Below, piece after piece: positions 22,848-32,870 of a stretch of DNA of 64,000 nucleotides. This DNA is from Synechococcus sp. CBW1004 (lineage in GTDB: Bacteria; Cyanobacteriota; Cyanobacteriia; PCC-6307; Cyanobiaceae). Location: positions 1,488,001-1,552,000 of the forward strand of contig NZ_CP060397.1 in the NCBI RefSeq assembly GCF_015840715.1, written 5' to 3'. The notes below the pieces were generated by a model. It did not search any database. It had not been told where the DNA came from and saw nothing but the letters and a program-made list of their open reading frames with translations. The first letter of the stretch is position 1. Every line of letters begins with the position of its first letter. The translations under genes and the position numbers were made by a program.

Positions 22848-24361
22848 GCGAGAAAACCACCCATGCCCTGGCGGTGCCCTTTCTGGGGGTGCTGGCCAGC
22901 CTGCAACTGATCGACCCGACCGTGGCCAACACGGCTCTGGTGAAGGCCGCTCAGACGCTGCACATGCAGGGCGCCACCCTGGCCCTCGCCGCCAGCATCT
23001 CGACCCTGGCCCAGGCCGCCACCGTGCTGCTGATGGGTTTTCTGGGCGATCGCCTCGGCCGCCGTCAGGTGCTGATGGGGTCTCTCCTTCTCTCGATCGC
23101 CGGCGATGGCATCGCCCTGTCGGCCCCCAATGCCGGAATGTTTCTCCTGGGCCGCGCCCTGGTGGGCATCGGCGTGGGCGCTGTTCTGGCCCTCACGTTC
23201 GCCTCGGTGCGCTTCGTCAGCCGGCCCGAGCAGCTGGGCAAGGCCCTGGGGGTGTGGAACCTGCTGATCATCGTGGGCTTCATCGGCGGCTCGCTGCTGG
23301 GTGGCGTGCTGGCGGACAGCAGCTGGCGGCTGGCCCTGGGCCTGGTGCCCCTGATCGCCCTGCTGTGCCTGCCCCTGATCCCGGCGCTTCTGCCGGAGAT
23401 GCCAGCCAACGGTGACCTGCGGGCCGACTGGCCGGGCCTGATCAGCATCGCCCTGGCGATGGTGCTGTTTCTCACCGGCGTCAGCCATGCCGTGAGCGGC
23501 TTCACGGCGCCCCAGTTCTGGATGCCCACCTTCGGCGGGGTGCTCCTGTTCGGAGTGCATCTGCTGATCGAGCGCCGCCGTCAGGAGCCGATCTTCCCGG
23601 TGTCGCTCTACGGCCGCGGCCTGTTTGCGGCCGCCATCGTGAGTGGCATCGCCTGGAACTTCGCCCAGGCGGTGGTGCAGCTGCAGACCAGCAACTTCTG
23701 GCAACTCGTGCAGCGCTACAGCACCAGTCAGGTGGCCCTGGCCCAGCTGCCGCTGCTGATCTGCTTCGCCGGCGGTGGCGTGCTGGCCGGCCGGCTGATG
23801 GCACCGGGGCGCCGCACGATCCAGCTGATGGCGGGCGGCATCGGCGCCCTGGTGCTGGGCCTGGTGCTGCTGGCAGGCATTCGCCCCAGCAGTCTCTATA
23901 TCACCTTCATTCCCGGCCTGGTGCTGGCGGGCACGGGGCTGGCCTTTGTCTCGGTGCCCCAGTCGGCGTTGTTCGTGCAGGAGGCACCGGCCCGCTACTT
24001 CGGGGCGGTCACCGCCTTCCGCACCACCACCGGGCAGCTCGGGTTCGCCCTCGGCTTTGCCGCCAGCGGCGCCATGGTGAACGGCTTCGGCTTCGCCAGC
24101 CTGCGGGACCGGCTGCTCAAGCTCGGCGCCAGTCCGGAGCAGCTGCCGGAGATGGAGGCCAAGGTGCGCGCCTCCCTCAGCAGCGGCGTGCTCAGCCACG
24201 CCAACGCTGCGCCATCCCAGGTGATCGACGTGCTCACCGCCTCCTATGCCAGCGGCCTAGCGGGCACCATGCTGGTGGTGGCGGTGTTGGTGGCGCTGCT
24301 GGGGGCGATCAGCCTGCTGCTGCTGGTGATCGGCCGGCAGCAGGGCAGCCCGCAGTCCTGA
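22844..24361 (+). CDS. MFS multidrug-type transporter (DHA2-like)
   Basis: A 505-residue inner-membrane permease with at least twelve hydrophobic helices. Helix 2-3 carries the MFS signature GFLGDRLGRRQVL, and later segments are GRALVGIGVGAVLALTFA and GTGLAFVSVPQSALFV, typical of drug/proton antiporters. A loop of about 60 residues (LRDRLLKLGASPEQLPEMEAK and onward) precedes the last helix, as in DHA2 members. It overlaps cobW by 4 bp (ATGA), so it is the last gene of the operon. The substrate is unknown; a link to the upstream amidohydrolase pathway is inferred. Confidence 0.88.
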   Translation: MSEKTTHALAVPFLGVLASLQLIDPTVANTALVKAAQTLHMQGATLALAASISTLAQAATVLLMGFLGDRLGRRQVLMGSLLLSIAGDGIALSAPNAGMFLLGRALVGIGVGAVLALTFASVRFVSRPEQLGKALGVWNLLIIVGFIGGSLLGGVLADSSWRLALGLVPLIALLCLPLIPALLPEMPANGDLRADWPGLISIALAMVLFLTGVSHAVSGFTAPQFWMPTFGGVLLFGVHLLIERRRQEPIFPVSLYGRGLFAAAIVSGIAWNFAQAVVQLQTSNFWQLVQRYSTSQVALAQLPLLICFAGGGVLAGRLMAPGRRTIQLMAGGIGALVLGLVLLAGIRPSSLYITFIPGLVLAGTGLAFVSVPQSALFVQEAPARYFGAVTAFRTTTGQLGFALGFAASGAMVNGFGFASLRDRLLKLGASPEQLPEMEAKVRASLSSGVLSHANAAPSQVIDVLTASYASGLAGTMLVVAVLVALLGAISLLLLVIGRQQGSPQS

Positions 24362-24494
24362 GGATGGACCGTCCTGAGGGCTTCACCTGACCCGGGCGGG
24401 CTGCGCTCGGACCTGATCACAGCGGTGGGTGCCTCAGCCCTCGGAGACCGCGACACACCCGCGGAGCGGATCGCCGACCTCGACGTTGCCCAGG

Positions 24495-24779
24495 TCAGAG
24501 CAGCGCGGCCAGGGCATCGGCCGGCATGGGTTGACCAAACAGATAGCCCTGAAAGCTGTTGCAGCCCAGTTCCTTGAGGGCCTGGTACTGGGCCTGTGTC
24601 TCAACCCCTTCCGCCATGGTCTGCAGGCCCAGCTTGCGGGCGATCACGAGGGTGGAATCGAAAAAGATGGTTGGACTGTGCAGCGTGGCCCAGGCAGCGG
24701 CCAGACAGAGCACAACGAGAGCCAGGACCTGGAGATGACCTGGAGCGGTGATCCTCATCTGCAAGCTACGGTGCCCCAT
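24495..24779 (-). pseudogene. Remnant of an EAL-domain cyclic di-GMP phosphodiesterase
   Basis: The last 50 codons read as the end of an EAL domain: VIARKLGLQTMAEGVET, then LKELGCNSFQGYLFGQPMP. This follows directly on an N-terminal piece with one hydrophobic helix (VLALVVLCLAAAWATL) and the segment HSPTIFFDS. The ELL/EAL core, metal ligands and most of the domain are absent. The pattern suggests an internal deletion that joined a membrane N-terminus to the last quarter of the EAL domain. No catalytic activity is possible. Confidence 0.65.
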
Positions 24780-25653
24780 ACGTCGTCGAGGAGCCGGAGG
24801 GCGCAGGAATGATCAGCATTACCCTGCCCCCATGAAGGAATACGGCAAATTAGCAGACTTTGACTACTGCCTGACCACCACCGATCACGACTCTGGGCGC
24901 ATCAAAGCCTGGAGCGCTGGCTGGTGGGCAGTCCCTCGGCAGCTCCGGCAGGGGAGGGCACCGGGGAGAACCATGCACGTGCTGCATCGCGGTGGTGGCG
25001 TTGCCCACCCAGAGCATGGCAACAGCGATGAGGAAACCCGCGAGTCAGTGCGAATCACAGAGGAGATGGCGCCGCGCCGCCCGGGATCGATCCCGGGCCA
25101 TAGAAAACGTCTCGCATGGGTTCGATGGCCGTGTGATGTTCATGGGAGAATTCCTCACTGTGATGCCATCGTTGGCCGTTGCGATTGGGACAGGCCCAAG
25201 GAGTCATCACCACAACGATGTGCCCTGCATCTTCGGCGCATCTCCATCACCAGCCTCAAACAGCACCCAATGCCCACAGGGGCGTCAGCGCAGCCGACGG
25301 GGCCCAGCCGCAGCCTTCGCTGGCTCTGAAGTGCGCGACCACCGAGTGCTGAGTTGGTCTGGCGGGATGAGGAGGATCCTTGCCCTGCAGCGACATCCGG
25401 TCACCACATCCCTCAACCTGGAGCGGGGCGGGGCGGGCCGAGGGGGCCTGCTGACGAGGCGGCCGGCGGCTCGTGCAGCCGGGCCGCTGCCAGAGCACCC
25501 CTGTCTGCTGAACGATGTCTCCCTGGACGAGCGGTCAGCGTGAAACTGACGGGCTGAAGCGGTGGAAGGAGCAGGCCTGTCCCCACGCTCTGGAGCGCCC
25601 CCGGCATGCGGAGGGGTTCTGCCAACGCGACTGCCAGAAAGAGGTGCTGAAAA
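24780..25653. other. Decayed region without a supported gene
   Basis: Nearly 900 bp in which no frame shows a recognisable product on either strand. A perfect 20-bp palindrome, GCCCGGGATCGATCCCGGGC, sits at 25079-25098. Together with the neighbouring EAL remnant and upstream IS damage it looks like a degraded accessory segment ending at tRNA-Thr. Confidence 0.45.
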
Positions 25654-25725
<72 letters not shown>

Positions 25726-25738
25726 ATGGCAGCGAACG

Positions 25739-25744
25739 TAGCAT
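25739..25744 (+). promoter_or_regulatory. Candidate -10 element TAGCAT
   Basis: A TANNNT hexamer 36 bp before the ATG of the DUF3493-like gene and just outside the divergent tRNA-Thr. No clear -35 is visible. Confidence 0.3.
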
Positions 25745-25779
25745 CCAGGCACCGTGCGCCTGGGCCGTCGCCCCTGCCG

Positions 25780-26085
25780 ATGCCGCCCTCCGCTCCGGAT
25801 CGCTCGACGGCCCCCTCACCGGGGCGTTCCAACGGTGCCCAGGACCGTCTGGACCCGGCCCTGCGTCAACGTCTGCTTCAGGAGGCCCGTACCCCCTGGC
25901 GCGGCCTGCGACGGGCTCTCTGGCTTGCTCTCACCGCCTCTGCCGGCCTTGGGCTGGCCACCATGACCATGCGGCTCTCGTCAGGGGATTCGGTGGCCGC
26001 CAGCGACCTGATGATCCAGCTGACTGCCCTGTCGCTGTTCGGGGGTCTGCTCTGGTTCGATCGCAACCGCGACCCCGCCTCCTGA
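25780..26085 (+). CDS. DUF3493-like small membrane protein
   Basis: A 101-residue cyanobacterial protein. After a Pro/Ser-rich start it has the family-like stretch LRQRLLQEARTPWRGLRRALWLALTASAGLGLATM, then a second hydrophobic helix LTALSLFGGLLWFD. Two membrane spans are likely. The family is shared with chloroplasts, and its role is not established as far as I know. I took ATG 25780 because earlier starts would run into the tRNA-Thr gene. It converges on the low-complexity-tail gene, with only 7 bp between stops. Confidence 0.7.
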   Translation: MPPSAPDRSTAPSPGRSNGAQDRLDPALRQRLLQEARTPWRGLRRALWLALTASAGLGLATMTMRLSSGDSVAASDLMIQLTALSLFGGLLWFDRNRDPAS

Positions 26086-26092
26086 CGGGCGC

Positions 26093-26974
26093 TCAGGCGC
26101 CTCTTGGTTCTCCGGAGGCCTGAGCGGCATCGGCAGGCGGCTCGGTCTCACTGCTGGGTTGGGTCTCACCTGTGGGGTGGGCCTCCGCTACTTCAGGGTC
26201 CTCGGCAGCGAGCGACTGAGCATCCGTGGAGACTTCTGCTTCAGCCGCCTGCGACCTCTCTGGAACGTCGGCCTGCACAGGGGCAGTGGCGGCCACGGGA
26301 GGAGCGGAGACGGAGGAAGCGACGGCAGCTGGAGAAGCCTGCGGAGCCGGCCCGGGTCGACCGCCGGATGTGGCTGGCGTCCCGGTGGCGATCGGCAATG
26401 GATCGAGCAGCAGCAGGGGCAGGCCCAGGCAGAGCCGCTGCTCCTCCAGTTCCGCCTGCGGCATCGGTCGGGCCGCGGCCACCGTGTCGGAGCGGCGGCT
26501 CAGCAGCCACAACGCTTGGAGCAGCTGCTGCCACTGCCACAGCATCAACGCCAGCAGACCAGCCGCGAGGAGCAGTACCACCAGCCGAGGACTGTCCTGA
26601 AGCGGCGACAGCGAGGAGGCGACAGCAGCGTGCTCGTCCAGCCACCACAACAGCGGCAGGCTGGTCACCCCCGCGAGGGCCAGTCCCAGACGCGGAGCCA
26701 GGTTGTCCTGCAGTCGGCTCAGGCGCTGCTGCAGGGGTCTGCGCGCCCGCAGCGGGGTCTGAAGAAACAGCAGCGACCAGACATCGGCAGGCCGATGCCA
26801 GAGCAGCACCGTCGGTGCCAGAGCCCCCAGGGCCCAGCAGAGAAGCCGCTCCAACCCGGGAACCGGGCCTGGATCACTGCCGGCCAGCAGAAGCAGCAGC
26901 AGCAACCCCTCGAGTGGGAAAACCCCCGCCCCGATCAGCTGGACCCAGAGCAGTGGTTCGCTGCGGGGTGGCAT
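26093..26974 (-). CDS. Low-complexity-tail membrane protein
   Basis: A 293-residue protein of a type found in Synechococcus relatives. The first 150 residues hold four hydrophobic helices (for example LLWVQLIGAGVFPLEGLLLL and LVVLLLAAGLLALMLW). The remainder, from about residue 190, is an Ala/Pro/Glu/Ser-rich disordered tail. ATG 26974 (MPPRSEPLLW) is preferred, as upstream sequence in this frame lacks the pattern. It follows infB on the same strand after 44 bp and may be read with that operon. Function unknown. Confidence 0.7.
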   Translation of the reverse strand: MPPRSEPLLWVQLIGAGVFPLEGLLLLLLLAGSDPGPVPGLERLLCWALGALAPTVLLWHRPADVWSLLFLQTPLRARRPLQQRLSRLQDNLAPRLGLALAGVTSLPLLWWLDEHAAVASSLSPLQDSPRLVVLLLAAGLLALMLWQWQQLLQALWLLSRRSDTVAAARPMPQAELEEQRLCLGLPLLLLDPLPIATGTPATSGGRPGPAPQASPAAVASSVSAPPVAATAPVQADVPERSQAAEAEVSTDAQSLAAEDPEVAEAHPTGETQPSSETEPPADAAQASGEPRGA

Positions 26975-27018
26975 GGCGGGGCTGGGGGACCTGGCAGAGG
27001 TGGGCGAAGCAGCGGGCG

Positions 27019-30000
27019 TCAGATGCTGAGGGTGCGCCGCTGGGTGACGAGCTTGTAGGCCTCGATCCGGTCGCCCTCCTTCCAGGAATTGAACCGATCG
27101 GTGCCGACCCCGCACTCGAAGCCGGTGGCCACCTCCTTGACGTCATCCTTGTTGCGACGCAGCGAATCGAGATCGCCTTCGTAGACGAGCTCCTTGCCGC
27201 GATGCACGCGGACGCGGCAGTTGCGCTGCAGCTTGCCATTGGTGACATAACAGCCCGCAACAGCGTTCTTGCCGATCGTGAACACGGCACGCACCTCGGC
27301 TTCGCCCAGGGATTCCTCGACCAGTTCAGGCTCGAGCAGGCCCTCCATGGCGTTCTGGATGTCCTCAAGGAGCTTGTAGATGACGTCGTAGTCGCGCACA
27401 TCCACGCCGGTGGCATCGGCGGCACGACGGGCTCCCGGTGCCATCGAGGTGTTGAAGCCGATGATCACAGCGCCGGAGGCCGCCGCCAGATCGACGTCGG
27501 TCTCGGTGATCTCTCCCGGAGCCGAGAGCAGCACCCGCACCTGCACCTCCTCCTGGGGCAGCTGCTCCAGTGAACCGAGGATCGCCTCGACGCTGCCCTG
27601 CACGTCGGCCTTGAGGATGAGGTTGAGCTCCTTGAGCTCGCCCTCGCTCACCTGGCCGGACATCGACGCCAGCGACACACGGCGGGAGGCCATCTGCTGC
27701 GCCAGGCGGGTGGCGCGGGCCTCGCTGGCCCGGTCGCCCACCACGGCACGCGCCGACTTCTCGTCGGGATAGACCTCGAACTCGTCACCGGCGGTGGGCA
27801 CCTCGCTGAAGCCCAGCGCCTCGACGGCCGCAGCAGGCCCTGCCTCCTTGACGCGCTTGCCGGTGTCGTCGACCATCGCCCGCACCTTGCCCAGGATCGG
27901 GCCGGCCGCCAGGACATCGCCGGCGCGCAGGGTGCCGTTCTGAATCAGCAGCGTGGCCACCGGACCCTTGGCCTTGTCGAGGTGGGCCTCGATCACGGTT
28001 CCCTTGGCCATCCGCTGCGGGTTGGCCTTGAGATCCTCCACATCGCTCACCAGCAGGATCATCTCCAGCAGCTGGTCGATGTTCTCGCCCTTGATGGCAC
28101 TCACCGGCACCATCACGGTGTTGCCACCCCAGTCCTCTGGCACAAGCTCAAGGCCGGAGAGCTCCTGCTTGACCCGGTCGGGCTGGGCACCCTCCTTGTC
28201 GATCTTGTTGATCGCCACCACGATCGGCACCTCAGCGGCGCGGGCGTGGCTGATCGCCTCCAGGGTCTGGGGACGGACGCCGTCATCGGCGGCGACCACC
28301 AGAACGGCCACGTCGGTGACCTTGGTGCCACGGGCCCGCATGGCGGTGAACGCCTCGTGGCCCGGGGTGTCGAGGAACGTGATCTTCGCCTGACCGCCGC
28401 CGTGGGGCACCTCGACCTGATAAGCACCGATGTGCTGCGTGATGCCACCGGCCTCGCCGGCCGCCACCCGTGTCTTGCGGATCGCGTCGAGCAGGCTCGT
28501 CTTGCCGTGGTCGACATGGCCCATCACCGTGACCACGGGCGGACGTCGGATCAGGTGCGCGAGATCGCTCTCCTCGATCATCTCCACGGTCTTGGCCGCA
28601 GCGGACTGGACGTCGTCCTCGAGGACCGGCACACCGAATTCGTCAGCGACGGTCTCGATGGTCGGCAGATCAAGCGTCTGGGTGACGGTGGCGCTGATCC
28701 CCTTGAAGAAGAGGGATTTGATGATCTCGGAACTCTCGACACCGAGACGGTCAGCCAGCTCCTGCACCGTGAGGTTGCCCTCCGGCACGATCAGCATCTC
28801 GGGCCGCTGGGCCTTGAGCTCGCGGGCCGCCCGCAGCTCCATGGCCCGGCGACGCTGGCGCTGGCGGGTGGTCTCCTTCTTGCGCTTGCGCACCGCGACG
28901 GTGGGCTTGGTGCCACTGGGCTGGGAGGCGCGGGGCTTGGCGGGCCGAGCCAGGCTGGCCTGGAGCACGACCGCATCGTGCTCGCCGGCGTAGCCGCTGG
29001 TCTCGGCCGTGAGCGCGTCATCGTTCTCGCCGATGATGTGCACCTTCTGGCGCTGTTTCTGCGGCGTGCGGCTGCGCAGGGCCTCGAGCTTGGCGCTGTC
29101 GTCCCAGTCGGGGCGGCGGGCACGGGCCGGGCCGGTCGGGGGCTGTGGCGCCCGGAAGCCTGGGCGACGCGGAGCCGTGGCCGTGGGCCGAACGACCGCT
29201 TCGGTCTCGCGGGTGGGGGTTTCTCCCTCCTCACCGGGACGGCGGGGCGGCGGCGCGGTGGGGCGGCCGGGCGGCTTCTGCAGCTGCATCAGCTCGCCGG
29301 GGGCCATCGGCTTGCGCATGCCCGACGGCATGCCCGGGCGTCCCGGCGCAGCAGGGCGTCCGGCGGACGGGGTGCCCGGGCCGGCGGTGTCGCGGCGGAT
29401 CGGCTTGCCGACCAGCTCCAGGGGCGTGGCCGCCGGGCGGCCGCCACTGGCGGGACCACGGCCGAAGGGCGGGGTGGGGCGACCGGCACCGGGACGCACG
29501 GGAGCCGGGGCACCGGGGCGCTGCGGGCGCGGCGTCGGCACCGCCGGACGGTTGGCGCCACCGGCGGCCGGGGCCGCGGGCTGGGGACGCCCCACCAGCT
29601 GAGGGCGACCGGCGGGGGCGCCGGCCGCCGGGCGAGCCGGCTGCGCGGGCCGGGAAGGGCCACCGCGCTGCGGCGCCTGAGGCAGGCGGGTGATCGTGGG
29701 GCCACCCGGACGGGTGGGAGCGGCACCGGAGGTGCCACCCTGAGCCCTGGCTGGAGGGGCGGACGGACGAGGGGGTGGGGCCACGGGTTTGGCCACCGGT
29801 GGCGTCGGGCGGGAGGCGGGCACCGACCCGGCGGCAGCCGGCTTGGACGGGGCTGCCGTCGGCTTGCTGGGCGCGGGGGCGGCGGGCTTGGCCGAGGTGG
29901 GAGCCGGACGGGCGGGAGCCGAGGCCGCGGGCTTGGCCGCGGGAGCGGACGGGCGCGGCGCCGGCCCACCGGTGGCGATCACCACGGGCTTGGAAGGTGC

Positions 30001-30468
30001 GCTGGCGGCCCGCGCCACCGGGGCAGCGGGCCGGGCCGGGGCTGCGGCCGCTGGGCTCACAGGCCTGGGTGCGGCGGCTGGGCGGGGCTGAGCCGGAGCG
30101 GCCGCCGGCTTGGCGGGCGTGGCAGCGACAGGCCTGGCGGGAGCGGGAGCAGCGGGCTTGGCCGGCCCCGCCACCGGACGGGGGGCTGGGGCGGCAGGGC
30201 GGGCGGGAGAGGCCAGCGCCGGGGCCTCGGCCTCGGTGGTGGCCTTCTTCACCGACAGAATCGCCTTGGCGGGCTGGGCGGGAGCGGCAGGAGCCGCGGC
30301 GGAGCGGACCAGCACCGCCCGGATCCGGGCGGCTTCGTCGTCGCTGATCGAGCTGCTGTGGCTCCGGACCGCGATCGACAGCTTCTCAGCGGCATCGAGC
30401 ACGTCCTTGTTGTCCAGTCCCAGGTCCCGGGACAGCTCATAAATTCTGACTTTGCCGCTGCTGGTCAT
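27019..30468 (-). CDS. infB: Translation initiation factor IF-2
   Basis: A 1,149-residue GTPase that places initiator tRNA on the ribosome. The N-terminal helix region ([21 protein letters not shown]) is standard. A very long Ala/Pro/Arg/Gly-rich segment fills about residues 65-460. The IF2N domain follows near residue 555 ([21 protein letters not shown]). The GTPase core carries [16 protein letters not shown] (about 645-660), [10 protein letters not shown] and [11 protein letters not shown], and domains II-IV complete the protein to RRTLSI. It is the last factor of the rimP-nusA-ylxR-infB operon. The Pro-rich linker is longer than in most bacteria but usual for this lineage. Confidence 0.97.
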   Translation of the reverse strand: MTSSGKVRIYELSRDLGLDNKDVLDAAEKLSIAVRSHSSSISDDEAARIRAVLVRSAAAPAAPAQPAKAILSVKKATTEAEAPALASPARPAAPAPRPVAGPAKPAAPAPARPVAATPAKPAAAPAQPRPAAAPRPVSPAAAAPARPAAPVARAASAPSKPVVIATGGPAPRPSAPAAKPAASAPARPAPTSAKPAAPAPSKPTAAPSKPAAAGSVPASRPTPPVAKPVAPPPRPSAPPARAQGGTSGAAPTRPGGPTITRLPQAPQRGGPSRPAQPARPAAGAPAGRPQLVGRPQPAAPAAGGANRPAVPTPRPQRPGAPAPVRPGAGRPTPPFGRGPASGGRPAATPLELVGKPIRRDTAGPGTPSAGRPAAPGRPGMPSGMRKPMAPGELMQLQKPPGRPTAPPPRRPGEEGETPTRETEAVVRPTATAPRRPGFRAPQPPTGPARARRPDWDDSAKLEALRSRTPQKQRQKVHIIGENDDALTAETSGYAGEHDAVVLQASLARPAKPRASQPSGTKPTVAVRKRKKETTRQRQRRRAMELRAARELKAQRPEMLIVPEGNLTVQELADRLGVESSEIIKSLFFKGISATVTQTLDLPTIETVADEFGVPVLEDDVQSAAAKTVEMIEESDLAHLIRRPPVVTVMGHVDHGKTSLLDAIRKTRVAAGEAGGITQHIGAYQVEVPHGGGQAKITFLDTPGHEAFTAMRARGTKVTDVAVLVVAADDGVRPQTLEAISHARAAEVPIVVAINKIDKEGAQPDRVKQELSGLELVPEDWGGNTVMVPVSAIKGENIDQLLEMILLVSDVEDLKANPQRMAKGTVIEAHLDKAKGPVATLLIQNGTLRAGDVLAAGPILGKVRAMVDDTGKRVKEAGPAAAVEALGFSEVPTAGDEFEVYPDEKSARAVVGDRASEARATRLAQQMASRRVSLASMSGQVSEGELKELNLILKADVQGSVEAILGSLEQLPQEEVQVRVLLSAPGEITETDVDLAAASGAVIIGFNTSMAPGARRAADATGVDVRDYDVIYKLLEDIQNAMEGLLEPELVEESLGEAEVRAVFTIGKNAVAGCYVTNGKLQRNCRVRVHRGKELVYEGDLDSLRRNKDDVKEVATGFECGVGTDRFNSWKEGDRIEAYKLVTQRRTLSI

Positions 30469-30580
30469 TCAGGTCTCCAATGGAACGGGGCCGCGACTCG
30501 CATCCGACCGGGGATCCCGAAGGAGACCACCGTTCGGGGCAGCGACTGCCACCGGGCCGCACGCACACGGCGACCAACAT

Positions 30581-30871
30581 TCATCTTGCCTCAACGCTTG
30601 CGCCCCCCGCCTCCGCCAGGCGGGCAGCGAGGCCGTCCAGGACGGCCTCGGGGACGGGACAGCGCAGACCCTTCTGCAGCCGCTTGCGGCGGCGCGCTTC
30701 CTCCAGACAGTCCCGGCTGGGGCAGAGATAGGCGGAGCGGCCCATGCCCCGATCCAGGGCCAGGCCCCCCTGCGCCAGGCGGATGACCCGCCAGAGCTCA
30801 CTGCGATCCCGCAGGACCCGGCAGGCGACGCAGCGACGCAGAACCGGCCGTGCTGCGACGGTGCGGCTCAC
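30581..30871 (-). CDS. ylxR: YlxR family RNA-binding protein
   Basis: A 96-residue DUF448/YlxR protein, a basic nucleic-acid-binding factor usually placed between nusA and infB. The hallmark RRCVACRVLRDRSELWRV with its CxxC lies near residue 14, and GRSAYLCPSRDCLEEARRRKRL is the second conserved block. Its ATG overlaps the nusA stop by 4 bp (ATGA at 30868-30871), so translation is coupled. Partner genes and position match the conserved operon. Confidence 0.93.
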   Translation of the reverse strand: MSRTVAARPVLRRCVACRVLRDRSELWRVIRLAQGGLALDRGMGRSAYLCPSRDCLEEARRRKRLQKGLRCPVPEAVLDGLAARLAEAGGASVEAR

Positions 30872-32307
30872 CCCTCGGCCGCCTCCCCGCTCTCGGCCTG
30901 GGTCTCCTCCACGACGACCTCCTCGCCTTCGGCGGCCCCGTCAGCAGCCTCTGCGGAGGGCTCTTCCGCATCCTCGGTCAGCGGCCCGTCAGCCTCCTCC
31001 AGGTACTCCTCCTCGTCCTCGGGCAGCGGATAGAGCTCGCGAAGGCGGGCGTCCTCCTCGGCACGGGCGGCCTGCTCGGCAGCCAGGCGCGCCTCGGCCT
31101 CGGCCTGCAGGGCCTCCTCCTCCTGGCGCTGAGCGATCAGGCCGGCGACCACACGATCCTCGGACTCCTGGTCGTACTCCTGGGAGTTCTTGATGTCGAT
31201 CTTCCAGCCGGTGAGGCGGGCCGCCAGGCGGACGTTCTGCCCCTCACGGCCGATCGCCAGGCTGAGCTGATCGGGCGGCACCAGCACGTGGGCGTGGTGT
31301 CCTTCAGGATCCACCAGCCGCACCATCTCCACCCGCGCCGGGCTGAGGGAGTTGGCGATGTACTGCCCCGGATCGGCGGACCAGCGAATCACATCGATCT
31401 TCTCGCCACGCAGTTCGTTGACCACCTGCTGGATGCGGGAGCCGCGAGCGCCGATGCAGGCGCCCACCGGATCCACCTCGCGCTCGACCGAATCGACCGC
31501 CACCTTGGTGCGGGGGCCGACGGCGCGGGAGGGGGGATTGGCCTCGCGGGCGACAGCGACGATGCGCACCGAACCCTCCTGGATCTCGGGCACCTCGTTC
31601 TCGAACAGATACACCACCAGACCGGCGTTCGAGCGGGAGACGAACAGCTGCGGACCGCGGCGGGCCACCTCGCTCACCTCTTTGAGGAACACCTTGAAGG
31701 TGGCGTTGGCGCGGTAGTTGTCGTTGGGCAGCTGGTCGCGGCGGGGCAGCTCCGCCTCCACCTCAGGCCGGCCCAGGCCGGAGCTGACGCCCATGATCAC
31801 GCTCTGGCGCTCGAAGCGGATGACCCGTGCCGTGAGCACCGGATCCTCCAGGTCTGCGAACTCCTCCTGGATCATGCGGCGCTGCTGATCGCGCAGCTTC
31901 TGAGCCAGCACCTGCTTGGTGGTGGCGGCGGCCATGCGGCCGAAATCATCTTTCTCCGGGGTGACATCGAGCACCACGGTGTCGCCGATCTGGGCGTCCT
32001 CGGCCACCTGCCGCACCTCCTCGATCGCGATCTGGTGGTCCTCGCTCTCCACCTCCTCGACGATGATCTTGGAGGCGAGCACCCGGTAGCCCTCCTCCTC
32101 GAGGTCGAGGGCAACATCGAAGTTGCTGAAGTAGTCCTCCTCGAACGGATCCTCGCTGATACCCAGATAGAGGGTGCGGCGATAGCGCTCGTAACCCTTC
32201 AGCAGCGCCTCACGCAGGGCCGCCTCCACCACGGCGGGAGGCAGTTTCTTTTCTTCGCTGATGTCCTCGATCAGGTTGTTCAGACCGGGGAGCAGAACCA
32301 GGGCCAT
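30868..32307 (-). CDS. nusA: Transcription termination/antitermination factor NusA
   Basis: A 479-residue RNA polymerase-binding factor. The N-terminal domain (LPGLNNLIEDISEEKKLPPAVV) is followed by the S1 domain around IGDTVVLDVTPEKDDFGRMAA, then two KH domains with VGACIGARGSRIQQV and the loop LSLAIGREGQNVRLAA. The C-terminal 90 residues form a Glu/Ala-rich acidic tail instead of the E. coli AR repeats. It lies between rimP (90 bp upstream) and ylxR (4-bp overlap). Confidence 0.97.
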   Translation of the reverse strand: MALVLLPGLNNLIEDISEEKKLPPAVVEAALREALLKGYERYRRTLYLGISEDPFEEDYFSNFDVALDLEEEGYRVLASKIIVEEVESEDHQIAIEEVRQVAEDAQIGDTVVLDVTPEKDDFGRMAAATTKQVLAQKLRDQQRRMIQEEFADLEDPVLTARVIRFERQSVIMGVSSGLGRPEVEAELPRRDQLPNDNYRANATFKVFLKEVSEVARRGPQLFVSRSNAGLVVYLFENEVPEIQEGSVRIVAVAREANPPSRAVGPRTKVAVDSVEREVDPVGACIGARGSRIQQVVNELRGEKIDVIRWSADPGQYIANSLSPARVEMVRLVDPEGHHAHVLVPPDQLSLAIGREGQNVRLAARLTGWKIDIKNSQEYDQESEDRVVAGLIAQRQEEEALQAEAEARLAAEQAARAEEDARLRELYPLPEDEEEYLEEADGPLTEDAEEPSAEAADGAAEGEEVVVEETQAESGEAAEG

Positions 32308-32396
32308 GGGCGGGCGTGAATGAAGAGAACGGAGAGGGGAAAGGAACGGCCCTACAGGCCGGTGGCAGGGTCAGACAGGCGGCGGGGAACCGGCGC

Positions 32397-32870
32397 TCAG
32401 GCTTCACCAGCCGGGGTCACGAGGCGCACCTGCTGCACCTCCGGCCGGGGGATGCGCACGGTTCGGCCGCGCACGTTGAGCAGCACCATCTGCTCGTCGC
32501 GCCCCAGCAGCAGCCCCTCGCGGCGCTGTTCGGGGCCTTCGGCAGGTCGCCACACCACCTCCACAGGGAAACCACGGAAGCTGGTGAAGTCGCGATCGCT
32601 GCTCAGCTGCTCCGCGATTCCTGGGCTGCTGATCTCGAGCACATAAGCGCCGGAGAGCAGCGCGGCGGCCTCGAGGGCCTCGCCCAGAGGTCCGCTGAGG
32701 GCGGCGCACTGATCGAGGCTGACATCGCTGCCGTCGCCTCGCTGCACGAACACCTGCACGGTGAGCGGCAGGCGATGCGAGAGCAGGTGCACGCCGAGCA
32801 CCTCCAGACCGGAGGGCTCGGCCACCTGACGGGCCAGCGATTCGATCGCTTCGGGAGCGGGGAGAGACAC
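32397..32870 (-). CDS. rimP: Ribosome maturation factor RimP
   Basis: A 157-residue 30S assembly factor and the first gene of the rimP-nusA-ylxR-infB operon. Conserved stretches are LEVLGVHLLSHRLPLTVQVFVQRGDGSDVSLDQCA and the YVLEISSPGI motif (usually YxLEVSSPGx) near residue 85, with the C-terminal SH3-like part ending IPRPEVQQVRLV. The GTG at 32870 gives the family's usual length; the ATG at 32948 would add an unlike 26-residue lead. Confidence 0.93.
   Translation of the reverse strand: MSLPAPEAIESLARQVAEPSGLEVLGVHLLSHRLPLTVQVFVQRGDGSDVSLDQCAALSGPLGEALEAAALLSGAYVLEISSPGIAEQLSSDRDFTSFRGFPVEVVWRPAEGPEQRREGLLLGRDEQMVLLNVRGRTVRIPRPEVQQVRLVTPAGEA

Noticed and set aside
22577-24199. 540-codon minus-strand frame rich in His and Gln
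   Set aside because: Antisense to the MFS transporter; composition is that of reversed membrane-helix codons.
25079-25098. 20-bp palindrome as an attachment site or origin element
   Set aside because: Single copy, with no partner repeat or phage or plasmid genes found in the window; kept only as an observation.
29300-30250. Repetitive DNA as a possible satellite or CRISPR array
   Set aside because: The repetition is degenerate codons of the IF-2 linker and stays in frame.
27982-30786. 934-codon plus-strand frame
   Set aside because: It mirrors nusA/ylxR/infB coding on the other strand, chiefly the Pro/Ala-rich part of IF-2, and has no recognisable domain.
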